Shown: piece after piece, positions 1 to 12,255 of the stretch | Layout: each line of letters opens with the position of its first letter | Numbering within the stretch: the first letter of the stretch is position 1 | Origin: Antrodiella citrinella | Taxonomy: Eukaryota > Basidiomycota > Agaricomycetes > Polyporales > Steccherinaceae | Reading direction: 5' to 3' | Length of the DNA stretch: 64,000 nt | NCBI GenBank assembly: GCA_004802725.1 | Contig: SGPM01000017.1 | Span: forward strand, 1 to 64,000 | Notes under the pieces: generated by a model | Seen by the model: the letters and a program-made list of their open reading frames with translations, nothing else | Databases searched by the model: none | What the model was told of the DNA's origin: nothing | Position numbers and translations under genes: made by a program

Positions 1-3000
1 CCCGACGCACCGCGCCATCGCGGACGCGGCGGGCGTGCCGTACGTGACGAGCGACGCCGTGTGTATCTCTTCCTCTTCTCGAGAAGGGGACGACGTGGGA
101 CGGCGGGCGACGATCTCGTGCGAGAGCACGACGACGTCGCGCTCCCCCGGCGCGTAGCGCAGCTTATGCGCCAGCAGCGCCGCGAGGACGTCGATCGGCA
201 GCGCCTTCGCCGCGCCCTTCTCCATCTTCAGCGGTGTCGAAGACGAAGACGAAGACGCGGACGACGGGGTGATCCCGAACCAGTCGAGCGTGCGCACGAG
301 CGCGTCCGCGTCCTCCCCCGCGCGCAGGCAGTCCGCGAGCGCAGAGCGGAACCGGACGCGGCGTCCGCCCCGGGGGACGCGCCTCCCCAGCCGCGCGGAC
401 ATCGCCTGACGTCGCAAACCTCGCCCCACGTCGAGACGGTGATTGGCGTCGTGGACTCGAGGAGGCCGATCGCTTTGAATTGGTCCATCAGCGTCGTGAA
501 CCCGGGATAGCTGTAGGAGTCCGGTCATAGTCGAGGTCAGTCGAGGTGCAGATGACCCTTGGTTCTGTGGGACGTACCGGAGGGTGCCACGGAACAATGT
601 ACGAACGTCCTTGAGCGGTCCGAGATCGTACGTATCGCCGTACGGCAAGCTGTCACGGTTCGCGATACCTTCCAGCTTGAGCACGTCCGAGATCGGCAGG
701 TCCGGGAAGTTCTGGCGCAGGAGGTTCTCCCCCGAGATCGTCTCCACCTTGGCACGACATTACACCATATTAGCATCTTCAACAAACGGGAAAAAAGCCT
801 TTAGACTCACTTTATCCCACAATTTGAACTGCGCCCCATTCAACGCCGCGCTCAACACGCCTTTCGGGCTCCAGCTGAACTTGTACCTGAGCGGGACGTC
901 CGCATCCTCGGGTGCAGGCAAGCCGCCGCAGAACGACGTGAACGACGTCACGCGTTTGTTCTGCGCACGGAGGTCCGACAACATCGAGATGGCGGAGCAG
1001 TGGTCGATACCCGGGTCCAAGCCGATCTCGTTGAGCAGCAGCACGTCCGAAGAAACCGCCCTAGATTATCATACAGAAGTGAGATCAGTGTTGTGTGAGC
1101 GTGGAGGTCACATCGTACTTACCGTTCATGTAGAGCCTTCATTGCGGGGGAGATGTAGGACGCAGTCACGAGGTGTTTGCGGTGTTGGATGCACGCCTCG
1201 GCGACCTTTGGATGGAAAGGTACAGGTAAGAGACTATTCTCGCAATCAGCAACTTGAATCCCCGGGTTTCACTAAAAGACACCAACCTGATAACGAGGTC
1301 GGACTCGCCGATCAGTTCCTCGACTTTGCTCCAGTCCGAGACGTCTATCCCGACGGCTTTGGCGTATGGGTGTCTCCCCGTTAACCGTTCGGCTTCTTGC
1401 AGAGCGTTGCTCGCTGTAAGACAAATGGTCGTTACATTTCATGTTCGAACGGTCTTAGCAGAAAATCACGCACCCACGACAAGCTCCACATCTGTCCAGC
1501 TACAGATCTCATCCACCGCAGGACCCGCGACCATCCCGCTCCCCAACATGAGCACCTTCTTCCTCGGTCCACCACTCTCAGAAACGGCGGAAGGTTCAGC
1601 CTTCGCAGCAGCTACGTTGTCTTTCCATACGCTCAGCGGGGTTTCCAACCACTTGTGCGGCTCCCTCAGCTTCCCCTCGCTCGCCACTGTGGCCCTCTCG
1701 AGCGCGGCAGCTCTCCCCAGGTCAGCGTCCCCGTTCAAGTGAGGCTGACCCGGGGTCCGATAGCCTCGAATGAGTGATTTCAGGTACGGCGTGAGTACAC
1801 TGGAGAAGTGTTCGGACGCTTCGAGCGGAAGCGCGGTGGGGAGGATGTCGACGGACATCATGGTCAAAGATGGCAGATGAGAGGGGAGTGAATCTGGACG
1901 AGTGGTGTAGAATGGAGAGGACAGTGTAGAGGAACGTGGCAGGAATTCTAGTCCACCCTGAATGTAGTACTTGAGTGACCTCAGTGACATGACGGTATAC
2001 GAACGACGTACCTCGACGTCACAGCTAATGTCTCCGATGCAAGCGAATCTGCCTTTACCAATCTGTTGTGCTTTCTCCAGTGCGAGTGTCAGCTGGTCGT
2101 TTGACATCAGTCGAGGAAAGTTGGGAGCCCATCCAGCACCATTGAATAGTAATGTCAAGTATGGTGCAATCTGTATCGTAATGTCAACATGATATGCGAG
2201 CAGTGCCACATGCTTCAGCCAACCTTTAAGTGAAATACGGAGCTGTATTCTTGAGGATTGCTGTAATAATGTGAGCGTTCGTATGCTTGTCCGTCTTTTC
2301 GAACGAGGTAGTCGGATGGAAGGGCGTGGACGACATAAATCTATGATAATACTTCAGTTTGCAATCAATAAGGCGACGTGACTGGCCAAACCATGCGGAG
2401 ATCAGTCTCTGTGCGATAAGATCAAAACGTCGGCATGAATGAACTGCCAATGGTATATGTATCTGAACTCACCAGGGTTTGCCACGAGATCTGGAAGTTC
2501 ATGCACTTGTACCATGCGTATAGGTAAATCTGTGAACAAATCAAGCACGCCTTGGGCAACTTTGCCAGTTCTATGAGAGAAAATGAGTACTCAGTCACCA
2601 AAACTCCGAATCAAGCCATGTGCATACCCGGTTACTCCAAATACAACGGGGCCCAGTCCTTTCGGGGTACCTTCTGCAAATATACTAATAGTGACTAGAT
2701 CTCTCAAAGTCGAACGAATGGATGCCAAGTTCGGATGCATGTGCGGCCGAGGGGTATACTGAGTCCAATGTAAGTAAGCGCAGACTGCAGGAAGTTGATC
2801 GACTCACGAGAAACGGACTAGAAAATCCCAGCTCAAGATGTGCATGGGCTAGAGCGCATAAAGACTCCAGGGCACCTGCAACTAAAGTGATGCGATCAGT
2901 GTCAGTACTGTATTTTGCCACGGACGAGACGTGGAATAGGCATTCGCTAGGCTTATGTTCTACCTATGAGCATCGACACCAGACTAACCTCCAGCAAACC

Positions 3001-3598
3001 AGCCAAAGCCTACAGTTCTCTTGCCATCTTCCCCGGTCAAGAGCTCATAGTCTATCAGACGAGGTGGCAGAGCCTCCTGTGGTCCGAGGAATTTAGAGAG
3101 CAACTCCATATTGTATGACTGGCCTTTCACAGTATGTGAAAACATCAAGTGTGTCCTCGAGACAAGCGAGGACTGAGCGGGAGAATCTGACGGGGCACGA
3201 ACAGGGTCGGAGAGCACTTCGTTCAGAGGCGTCTCCTTGATACCCAATGTGATGTGTGACGGGGAGAGAGTCGGATGCACCACTGCACCAGCCTAGCCAA
3301 GAGAGGTGGTCAAGACACGAACATCTTGAGCGCAGAAGAGGGCAACACATACCATTACAAACTCATGCGTCGGCCATACACGTCTTTCACAGTCCTGTAT
3401 GAGAACGTTTACACCTTCTCTGTGTACCAAGTCGTGTACAGCTTCTGGAGTCAATGGACACCGACGCTCCCATATACGGAGGGGGTCCTCCCGCCGGATA
3501 CCGACGGTAATCTTGGCAGGGTCGTAAGCGACAGCATAGTGCGCGGACGACGCGAAGGTGCGTCGGAGAGAGAACGGAGCACGTTGAATGAACGACAT
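1..3598 (-). CDS. Bifunctional lysine-ketoglutarate reductase / saccharopine dehydrogenase (AASS-type), 3' end outside window
   Basis: The order of domains matches animal and plant AASS, which converts lysine plus 2-oxoglutarate to saccharopine and then to aminoadipate semialdehyde plus glutamate in mitochondria. The first exon (start 3598) begins [18 protein letters not shown], a basic presequence-like leader without acidic residues, followed by the reductase motif [19 protein letters not shown]. Later exons hold [13 protein letters not shown], then a Rossmann segment [18 protein letters not shown] (about 1.5-1.6 kb) that opens the saccharopine dehydrogenase half, and [11 protein letters not shown] with FCGGLPAPE (about 0.9-1.05 kb). 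At the left edge the frame still reads [20 protein letters not shown] and [15 protein letters not shown], so the stop lies outside. At least eight short introns interrupt it. It is divergent from nse4. The family call is firm; exact exon borders are not. Confidence 0.9.
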
Positions 3599-4074
3599 GG
3601 TATGACGAGCACGACAGCGACGATGGCGAAAGTATGAGAGAAAGAGGATGTATCTTCGCCAACGGACGCGTCTATGATAAAAGGGACATCACTGAGATCC
3701 GACCGTACGTCACGGCGGTCAGTCGGTGCTGCCAGAGGCGCTGTCGGGGGCGGGTGTGTCAGATGGTCGATGCTCCGACACTGGCAAATCGTAACGATCA
3801 GATGGTGTATGAAAGTAGCTTGTGGTCACTGCGAACGACGACGACGGCGACGTTCCATGCAGTCTCAATGTCGCGCCTCAAAGTCGGTAACAGTCGGTAA
3901 GCCTAATCAGGGTGCATGCTTACGTACTAACATCCTGCGAATATTCGTCGCGTCAACAAGACCAAACAGCGCGCTCTTGTCCATTAACCTTCACCATCAC
4001 TACCACGAACAAAGGGGCGACTTCGTCAACGTCAACCACACTCTTAACGTGTATTTTGGATAGAGATTTAAAAG
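3599..4074. promoter_or_regulatory. Shared intergenic region between divergent lysine-catabolism gene and nse4
   Basis: This 476-base stretch separates two start codons on opposite strands and so must hold both promoters. I see no convincing ORF or strong TATA box in it. Short GACGACG-like runs occur near 3.83 kb. No specific site can be named from the sequence alone. Confidence 0.5.
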
Positions 4075-5414
4075 ATGCCTGGTCCAGCGAAGAAGAAGCT
4101 TAGAATCCAAGATCCTGAGGTCGACGCATCCGAGGATTACGATCCTGATCAAGATCATGAAGAAGTTCGCGGTGTACGTGCAAAACTCCGTGAAATGGAG
4201 CACGGTCAGTATATATGTTTGTGGGCTATCTCGTTTGCACGTACTGACTGGACCTCTATCCAGGTGTGAAGGATGATCAGACGCCAGAGCAAATGCTTCG
4301 TCTCCTTGAAACGTCAGACAAGCTCTTCCATACTTCCGGTACCCATCATTCTCCCTCCATGAACCTCTTGAAAAGAGATTACTGAACTCTTCACAACAGT
4401 CAAAGGAACGTCGGAAGCTATCAAAGACTCGAGGGTCCTTACGGCTGTTACTGGCAGCGCCAACACGCAAGCACGCGCCATGAAGTCTGGTTCAGGAGCT
4501 TTTGACGTGGAGGACTTCGTCCAGAAGCTCGTGACCTTTATGGGAGGGAGGAGCGCTCAGCATTTAGATGAAGACGATGACGATTCCGAGACCGAAGGAA
4601 ATCAGGTCGAGCCTGGCGCTGCACTGGATTGGGAGCTGATCGGACGCAGGGCTCTTGGGTATAGTCATCGCGTACCGGTCTCGGACTTCATGTACGTTGC
4701 ACAGTGCTGTCGAGTACCTTGGTTTTGACCTCTCTTTCTTTCTTATTTTAGGCTGGGCCCTCTGACGATAGAGCAGAAGCAACGGGCGCCTGTTAAGAGG
4801 TCTAAGCTCGAGAAGAACAAAGCAGACGAGAAGAAGCCTCAAGCGATCACTGAGGATGACATCACACGTTCTGAAAACGAGACGACAAAAAATGTCGCTG
4901 CGGTGAGCCTCAATGCAAAGAGTCTACTTCAGAAGGTTTGTCTGACCTTCTTGTCGTAGCTCCAAAGGTTGCTCGAAAAGAATGGCATCACTAATATGTT
5001 CAAATTTATCGTCAATCCGCAAGACTTTGGCCAGTCTGTTGAGAATATGTTCTACCTGTCTTTCTTGATCCGTGATGGTACTTGCGCATTGCAAGTCAGT
5101 GACGAGGGAGAACCACAATTATGTTCGTGCACATTCCACTTGTCAGCAGCCTACGTGACTCATCTAAATTCTAGATGCTTGCGTTCGACCCACTACAGAG
5201 GAATATGCGGAGGGCCTCATGAAACGACAACTTGTCATGGAACTGGATATGGCCACTTGGCGGGTACGCTTTTACTCATACCAATCACAGTCTGATCAAC
5301 ACTGACGTATGTCTGAATCGACAGCGTGCCATCGAGACTTTTGACATCCGTGAGGCCCTTATTCCTCAACGCAAGAAGGCCGAAACTCGCCTCGGCGGAA
5401 AGTGGTACGGTTGA
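4075..5414 (+). CDS. nse4: SMC5/6 complex kleisin subunit Nse4
   Basis: Nse4 bridges the Smc5 and Smc6 heads in the SMC5/6 genome-stability complex in the nucleus. The gene has six exons: 4075-4204, 4264-4338, 4400-4658, 4752-4899, 4960-5122 and 5175-5263, with the last from 5325 to the TGA at 5412-5414. All joints are GT-AG and keep the frame. The acidic N-terminus is followed by the kleisin N-domain (VEDFVQKLVTFMGG), a middle Lys-rich segment, and the conserved C-terminal winged helix (KNGITNMFKFIVNPQDFGQS, then ENMFYLSFLIRDG). The tail matches the family pattern, with EEYAEGLMKRQLVMELD and DIREALIPQR. The predicted length of about 290 residues is normal for fungal Nse4. Recognition rests on the C-terminal domain, which is very typical. 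Confidence 0.92.
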
Positions 5415-6080
5415 GATTCGTGCCATGCACACCTATCATCATCGTGGCAGATGTCGTATACCCTGAGCAGGCTACTGTATGATACACCTATAAGTATGCT
5501 AGATCGCTGTACTGCAGCATGTTTTCTTCTCTCTTCTTTTATTGGTTTTTGAGTTTGTACTCATACTACCAATGCGCAATTGAATGACCCCACTCCCGGG
5601 GCCCGTTGTTGAGTATTCGAGTGTAGATTACGATTCAGAAGAAGCCCATCTGGGCCGCGGCATTGAGTGCGTATCGTTGAGCAGCTCCGTCGTTGCACAA
5701 TTGTTCTCACGTCGTTTCGGTACACCATCCTTTATACATTGACGAAATGAAGTCTATCGACAAGGTCTTATACTTGAACTTGGAATACGGGGAATCAGGA
5801 ATGCGCAGAGAACGGACAAAAGTACAAAAGGTGAATCTTCTTGTTGACATGATATGACCGTAGGAGAGGGTTGAAACTTGAGGGAGAAAGATTACAAACA
5901 TGACTACTCGACAGATTTGGGTCGGAGAAACATACAGGGCAGCAGGTCAGGCTGAAGGGGTCTGAGCGTAAGTGAATGCGAATTCTCAATACCACAGCAG
6001 TACTTACTTACCACTGAGCTTGATCTTGGGTTAACTGGGGACATACTGAGTCCCAGTCGTCAAACTACTCTGATAGATTG
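5415..6080. other. Convergent 3' intergenic region, no gene seen
   Basis: These 666 bases lie between the stop of nse4 and the probable stop of the minus-strand membrane-protein gene. The only ORFs are short and unlike any protein I know. The stretch probably contains the two 3' UTRs. A further 3' exon of the membrane-protein gene cannot be excluded, because a GTAAGT-like donor lies just before its stop. Confidence 0.4.
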
Positions 6081-6854
6081 CGTCAGCTCGAAGTAACTGC
6101 ACCAGTAGAACGCCACTTACTGGCAATTCGCGCCGAACGGCGGGGGCTGGTTTTCTCTGAAGAGGAAGAGCGGAGGCGGCGGCGCGGACGCTCCACACCA
6201 CCAGAATCTGCGGAGTCTGTGTTGACTAGAAGACTCTCCATCTCAGTAGCATGCCCCTCCTCCGTTGGCACGTTTTCAGAAATATCGAGAGTATCTTCCT
6301 CCTCCTTCGCCCCCTCCACCACCGGCGGCGGAAGGTCGAAGGGGGCCCCAACGTTGTGGTAACCAGGTCCGGTGAACTCTTCCTGTCAGAAAAGTCAATA
6401 TGCGGTCGAACATGACACAGCTCTCAAGTGCTCACATGAACACTAGCAACTATTTGCCGACACGAGTTCCAAGTTGCAAATACTGCCCCTATCCTCGACG
6501 GCCATTGACGTACACTTTGTATATAGGCCGCCCGTCCGAGCTCGTCCTTCAGCATTTCAGAAATACGCCGCATGCTTTAACCAATCATAATAAGTAAGAC
6601 TATCAACATTCGACTCACACGGATAAGCCTTACCGAGTGATTTCGGAACGCGTTCGATTGAAACCTTTAGGCAACAGGTCGGACCTCCCAATTATTGCAG
6701 CCCAATCCTCGAGTGCAGGTCCGTACTTCACAAGATAGGGTCGTACTAGTATCCACCACCATACCGTCGGCGAGAGCAGTATCGGGAGAAGTATAACGGC
6801 CACCGTGACGGCGATGTACGTATGTTTATAAACCGACGATAGTATCGTGTCCAT
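6081..6854 (-). CDS. Small single-helix membrane protein, unknown function
   Basis: I do not recognise the family. Three exons fit: 6854-6634, about 6592-6512 and 6382-6081. They are joined by GT-AG introns that keep the frame across TRSEITR, MRRISEMLKDELGRAAYIQS and EEFTGPGYHNVGAP. The protein is about 180-200 residues. A hydrophobic stretch (YIAVTVAVILLPILLSP, residues about 13-30) followed by WWWILVRPYLVKYGPALEDW looks like one transmembrane helix near the N-terminus. The C-terminal half is polar, acidic and then Arg/Ser-rich (RPRRRLRSSSSEKTSPRRSA). Such a layout suits a tail-exposed organelle or ER membrane protein. The 3' end is uncertain because CCAGTAAGT before the stop could be another donor. 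Confidence 0.5.
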
Positions 6855-7190
6855 TGATCTGTGTGTCCTTGAAGACAAGAGCGCAGTTGGAGACAACGAG
6901 GGATGTGGCAATTGCGAGACAGAAGTAAGATGAAGATACAAGGTGACTGTGTGAGACACAGAAGATCAGTCTCTGAATGCTGACTGCCTACCGACACACC
7001 AACTTCGAACGCCACATCACATGATACGCAACCAGGCCTTCAGTTCGATTCCTTCCATCTCGACGGACATTCTTGGATATCTGGCACCTGGCCGAACCGA
7101 AGGTCAGACTCCTGCGACCTCTAGCGTGTCGGAACAGCCTGACACAGTGGGTCATCAATGTTCTCTGGACGATATTTTGTTTCGTTAGAA
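6855..7190. other. Intergenic region upstream of the membrane-protein gene
   Basis: No coding region could be supported in these bases. They lie between the start of the membrane-protein gene and the downstream end of the repeated-family copy on the same strand, so the promoter of the former should be here. Confidence 0.35.
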
Positions 7191-7775
7191 TGCGCTCATC
7201 ATAAAGCAAGCGACCCTGTGCTCGTGAACGACATAGATAGCTCAAGTAGAGACTGTTGAAACCCAGTCCCTTAGTAGATGCGCCCGAGATGCTAGGATTT
7301 CCACTTCGCTGCCAGTCCCGCTATTTGATTCCCCGTTAACGCCCTCAAGATCATAGTGTTGGGATACGAAAGTAGGTCTTGATCCCCGCCACAACTCGCC
7401 ACAAGACAAAAACGTTTGGGTCACTCCTGAGCAAGCCACTGTCACCGAATGACCGGTTCAAGAAATGGAAATGGACCGAAATGAACTCTCCTCTGGAAGG
7501 CGTGCTGCTTGTCGCTTTCTCTGCCAGCGGAAGAAGGTCTTGCAGGACTGGGTACTGCGGCAGTTCAGTCCGATTACCAGCAGAATCAGTAACGGTCAAG
7601 CACACGACGTACCTTGCAGACTGCACGCTTGAAAGCATATGCGAACACAGCGAAATTGTCGACGTTACGACCTTGAGTCTCGACGTCTGTGACAGTACAC
7701 TGTACCCATTTGTCACGTCCCCTCCAAAGTCGAAGAAACATGGGTCATCCAAATTCATCCAATTTGTCTGAATAG
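7190..7775 (-). repeat. Dispersed repeat copy 1 (carries a short two-exon gene)
   Basis: On the minus strand this stretch aligns along most of its length with plus-strand bases of about 18350-18880. Shared blocks include the start region around 7741, an intron with GTACGTCGTGTGCTTGAC versus GTGCGTCGTGTGCTTGAC at its 5' end, and a 204-base second exon of identical length in both copies. The similarity continues past the stop codon (CACTATGATCTTGAGGGCG in both). I saw no terminal inverted repeats or target duplication at the edges, so it may be a segmental duplication or a fragment of a larger element. Edges are approximate. Confidence 0.7.
7351..7741 (-). CDS. Short two-exon gene of an unrecognised repeated family (copy 1)
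   Basis: Exon 1 (7741-7613, 43 codons) and exon 2 (7554-7351, 67 codons plus stop) join in phase 0 across a 58-base GT-AG intron. They give a 110-residue protein that starts MFLRLWRGRDKWVQCTVTDV and ends RVVAGIKTYFRIPTL. I do not recognise a known domain. A second copy on the other strand at about 18.4 kb has a frameshift in exon 1 but an intact exon 2 with the same ending (RAVAGIRAWFRIPTL), so the reading frame has been under constraint at least in the past. The ATG at 7741 is the first in frame, but the true gene may begin further upstream. It could be a truncated part of a longer transposon-borne or F-box-like protein. Confidence 0.45.
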
Positions 7776-8027
7776 CCAGAGGATGGGTACGAGGTTGACA
7801 TTGTGTTGATGGCAGTTGGATGGCAGAAGTTAGGGGTTGAGCGCTCGATCGAGCGTCACCTCACCTTTGGACGTTCAAACTTCTTCAAAGCTTCAACCTG
7901 CATTTGTTCATCGTCGCGTGCGAGTACAAGTCCGTCGTTGAACGAATTCCTGCGGATGACACTGAATGAAAAGCGCTAGGGAAAACAGCTTTGAACTAAA
8001 TGTAATGTAACACAAATGATCTTTCAT

Positions 8028-11000
8028 CTACTTCAACTTTGCGAACATCTCCTTGGATAGCACAAGATTAGCAATGTCTGCCTCCAAAGTTTTTCTCTGC
8101 AAAACGCATCACGGGAGTAAGCTTATCTGCAAACAATACAGAAGAAGCACGAGAACGTACTTTCTCTTCGTTGGCAAGACGGACATTAGCGGGAATCGTC
8201 GTCTCATAGTCGGGCTGTGCCTCGAGCTTGAGGACCTTATCGAGCGACATGTTGGCTAGATCGAGCTTCTTGTCACATTTGGCGATCTCCATGTCGAGAT
8301 CAACCAAACCCTGTCATACTAAGGCGTCAACTCAACCCTTTGCAATGACAGGTACGAGCACTCACTCGCACAAGGAGGTACACGGCGACAGTTGGCGTCA
8401 GCACCGCGGACCCACATCCCTCTGGCAGCTCGCTGAGTTCCCGGACGACCTTCGCGCTCTTGCAGTTCTTCGTCAAGGCGACGATGGTGGCCGTTTGAGA
8501 CTCGAAGATCTGGGCTTCGGCGTCGGTCTGAGCACGGATCCACACTACCCAGAACGTGTCAAACAGTGTTCATCAGTAGCAAACCAGATGCACGGTCTTA
8601 CATTGTATGTCCGTTTGAAGGTTGTATGAAGCGGCGAGCGAACGGCCTGCTTTCAGCGCGGAGAACACCAAGTCGAAGTCTTTCTCGGCGTCAGGGAACA
8701 TTGATGCCTCATCCTAACGAGACAGATGTCAATGTCTAATATGAAGCGCATTCTGCATATTGTACGTACATATCTTGGGTACGCTGAGACCATAATAGAA
8801 GGCGTAGCATCATTGGGACGCCTTGGCAGACGTTGCCAGAGCTCTTCGGTGACGAAGGGCATGAAAGGATGGAGCAGGCGCAGACCGTGATCGAGGCATG
8901 TGTACAAAGTCTGTTGAGCGGATTTCCGAGTTGCCTCTGCTGCTGACTCGTCTGTCATAGGCTTCATTGCTTCCTGTAAAGTGGGAACGCATCAACAGCC
9001 CGCATGGATGAAGACAAGATGAGAACGTACGATGTAAACATCACATAGCTCGTACAACCAGAAGTTGTGCGCGACGCCGGTGGCTACCATGAAGTTGCGT
9101 TCTTCGAGTTGCTGGTTGATCTCCTTGGAGGCGATGTTGAGCTTGTGCAGAATCCACCGCTCGACAAGGCTCTCCTTTCCAGTGGGCTTAGCTGTAGGTT
9201 CAGGTACGAACTGTTCGTCCAGTTTGAGCATGGCGAATTTAGTGGCATTGAAGATCTTGTTGCAGAACTTGCGATAACCTTCTACACGCAGAATTTCCAA
9301 ATTGATGTCGCGCCCTGTTCAGTGATCAAATTGTAAGCAGTCATCCATGATATCTGATACAGCACCTACCTCCTCCAGAGTATGCGCACAGAGCAAATCG
9401 CAGCGCATCTGTGCCGCACTGAGGGATACCCTTCGGGAAGTCCTTCTTCTGACCCGCCTTCGCCTTAGTGATCTCCTTCTCATCCAAGTTGCCCTCGCGA
9501 AGTTTCTCATGCAAATCTTCGAGAGACAATCCTTGGATAACATCGATCGGGTCCACGACGTTTCCTAATGACTTGCTCATCTTGCGTCCATGAGCATCTC
9601 GAATCATGGCGTGGCAGTAAACCTCGCTGAATGGCATCTTGTCCGTGAGACGGATACCGAGGAGGACCATACGGGCTACCCAGAAGAACAGAATGTCCCA
9701 TCCGGTCTCAAGCACGGAAGTCGGGTAGAAGTTCTCAAAGTCGGCGGTCTAAGCAAACACCGTATGAGTGACCGGGTGGTCAGATATGCGGCATAGGACT
9801 TACCTTCTCTGGCCATCCCATGACGGAGAAAGGCCAGAGACCTGACGAGAACCATGTGTCGAGAACATCTTCATCCTGCTCCAACGTGAACTTAGCACCA
9901 CCTGCAAGCTTCGTGGCCCTTTCTGTGGCCTCATCCAAAGTCCTTCCTACGACCCAGTTTTTGCCGTCGTCGCGCTAATGATGGATCATGAGTCGAAATC
10001 GCTGGAACAGGGACGATTATGGAACGTACATCCTGCGCCAGACCCTCGATACTGACAAAGTAGGCTGGACAGCGATGACCCCACCAGAGTTGACGAGATA
10101 TACACCAGTCCTGAATACCGTCCAACCATCGATACCATTCGTTCTCGGATGTCTTCGGTTGAATATTCAACTCTCCAGCACGAGTGCGCTGTCAACATGT
10201 CAACACAGACGAACAAGAGAAAGTCATTGAGAGGTGAAAACACCTTGATCGCCTCATCAGCCAATGGCTTACAGTTGACCCACCACTGGGGTTTGAGTAA
10301 GGATTCGATGATATCTCCCGATTTGCTGTGGACATAGTCAGCCCTGCAGACCGCGACAATGTCAATATTCTTACTTGCAAATAGGGATCTGCATGGGGTT
10401 GTCTGCGCTGCCTTCGTACAGTCCAGCGTCTTGCAGAGCCTTGATGACAGCTACCCTCGCATGGAATCGTTTCATACCCTTCCAAGAACTCAACATCGCC
10501 CTTCTCCGGGATGGCTCATACTGCTCACCTTGAATGTCTCACCCGCGTTGTCGTTGAGAGTACCGTCATCGTTCAAGATATTGATGAACTCCAGTTTATG
10601 GCGCATTCCAACCTCGTAATCGTTTGGATCGTGTGCAGGTGTGATTTTCACGGCACCAGTACCGAACTCCATGTCTACAATGATGTCGTCTGTGATGATT
10701 GGAATTCGGCGGTTGAGAAAGGGATGTTTGGCGAATTTGCCGTGTAGGTGTTTGTACCGTGCATCGTCCGGATGTACAGCGATGGCGGTATCACCCAACA
10801 TAGTCTCAGGACGGGTTGTAGCAATGATGATCTTCTCATCTGTTTGCAGGTAAGAGAACGCACCTGAAATGGAAAAATTTCACATACCAGAGCCATCTAT
10901 CGGATACGCAAAGGAGGTGATTACACCGAACTCAAACTTCTCCTTCAGATCGTACCCAGGAACGTTAAGTAAAGTGCGACCAGGGAGTTGCTTTTGGTCT

Positions 11001-12255
11001 ACCTGCAAAACATATGCCAGTGAGAGAAAGGACATAACGACATCTCGCGACGTGCTTACTTCTAGATTTGACAGTGTAGTGTTGAGGCGTACACACCAAT
11101 TGACAAGACGGTTTGCACGGTAAAGTGTCCCATCTTCATGGAGACTACAGAACGTCTCGATCACCGCTTTCGAGAGAGACTGTGACGGAGGTAAGAAACT
11201 GTGTACCATCGCAGCATTGGATGAAGCTCACGTCGCTCATAGTAAATGCAGTGCGGTCCCAATTATAACTGCCGCCCAACCTTCGCAATTGGTTTGTAAT
11301 TCGACCTTGGTATCTGCCAAAAAGTTCAGCATACGGTATACCTCACAGTGGTCACTATTGACTTACTCATTTTTCCACTCCCAAACGGTATCCAAGAACT
11401 TTTCTCGACCAAGATCGTGCCGCGTCTGGCCAGAAGCCTTGAACAACCGCTTCTCTACCACGGATTGCGTCGAAATACCCGCGTGATCGAAACCGGGCAC
11501 GAATAAGGTCGTTTTGCCTAACATACGGTTCCTAAGTATACCATTAGCATTGGTTCTCGTGTGATATGGGCCTGACTTGCCATCGTATGAGAGTATCCTG
11601 AATGGCGACGGTGAGCGCATGCCCGATGTGCAGACTGCCCGTTACGTTGGGAGGGGGAGAAGGAATGACGAACAGACCCTCCGGCTTGGGTTTCCGTCCG
11701 GACCCATCTGAGGCGCGAAGAAGCCTTGAGCCTCCCACCAGTCGTACCAAGCAGACTCGACGGCGATCGGGTTATACCCAGCGGCCATGGGTTCATTCAG
11801 ATCTAAAAAAGTACGGTCACACATTTGCGCATGCAGTACCATAGCATATGCGGATGCTCACCCTTCTTTTCACCCTTCGGCGTGTTGTTGACGAACGGGG
11901 CCTCTTCCTCCTTCTTCTCCTTCTGCACCTTGACTTTCTTCTCGCCAGCGGGCGTGGTAGCAGCGACCTTGATAGCTTTCGCGGCCAACTTCGCTTCCTT
12001 CTCTAGCCTCTTGGCCTCCTTTTTTGCTGTTGTGTCACGCAGATTCAGTACGCATCCCACACACACGACCACGACCCGGGAGAACGTACCTGCACTCTTG
12101 GCCGACGGAGCGGGTCCATCCTTGGGGTCCGCCGGAGCTGCAGGTGGAGTGCTCGCTGCTTCGGACATTGCTCTGATATTGGTATGGAGCAGAGGTCTAC
12201 GACGAAGATTGGGTCTGAGAGATGGAGAGAACAGATATCGATGCAATCTGTGCAT
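8028..12255 (-). CDS. VAS1: Valyl-tRNA synthetase, two potential in-frame starts (mitochondrial and cytosolic)
   Basis: This class Ia enzyme attaches valine to tRNA-Val. Visible landmarks are the HIGH region ([17 protein letters not shown], about 11.65 kb), the editing domain ([20 protein letters not shown], about 10.65 kb), the KMSKS loop ([18 protein letters not shown], about 9.55 kb), the anticodon-binding helices (about 8.7-9.3 kb) and a C-terminal coiled coil ending SKEMFAKLK before the TAG at 8030-8028. More than ten short introns are present. The conventional start is at 12168 ([12 protein letters not shown]), followed by a Lys-rich extension ([15 protein letters not shown]). A second ATG at 12255 is in frame 29 codons upstream and adds a leader with seven Arg and no acidic residue ([16 protein letters not shown]). 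Yeast VAS1 makes both isoforms by this arrangement. The enzyme call is firm; dual targeting is inferred. Confidence 0.95.

Noticed and set aside
584..1384. Long plus-strand ORF of 266 codons
   Set aside because: It lies antisense to clear saccharopine dehydrogenase exons ([15 protein letters not shown]) and has no family features.
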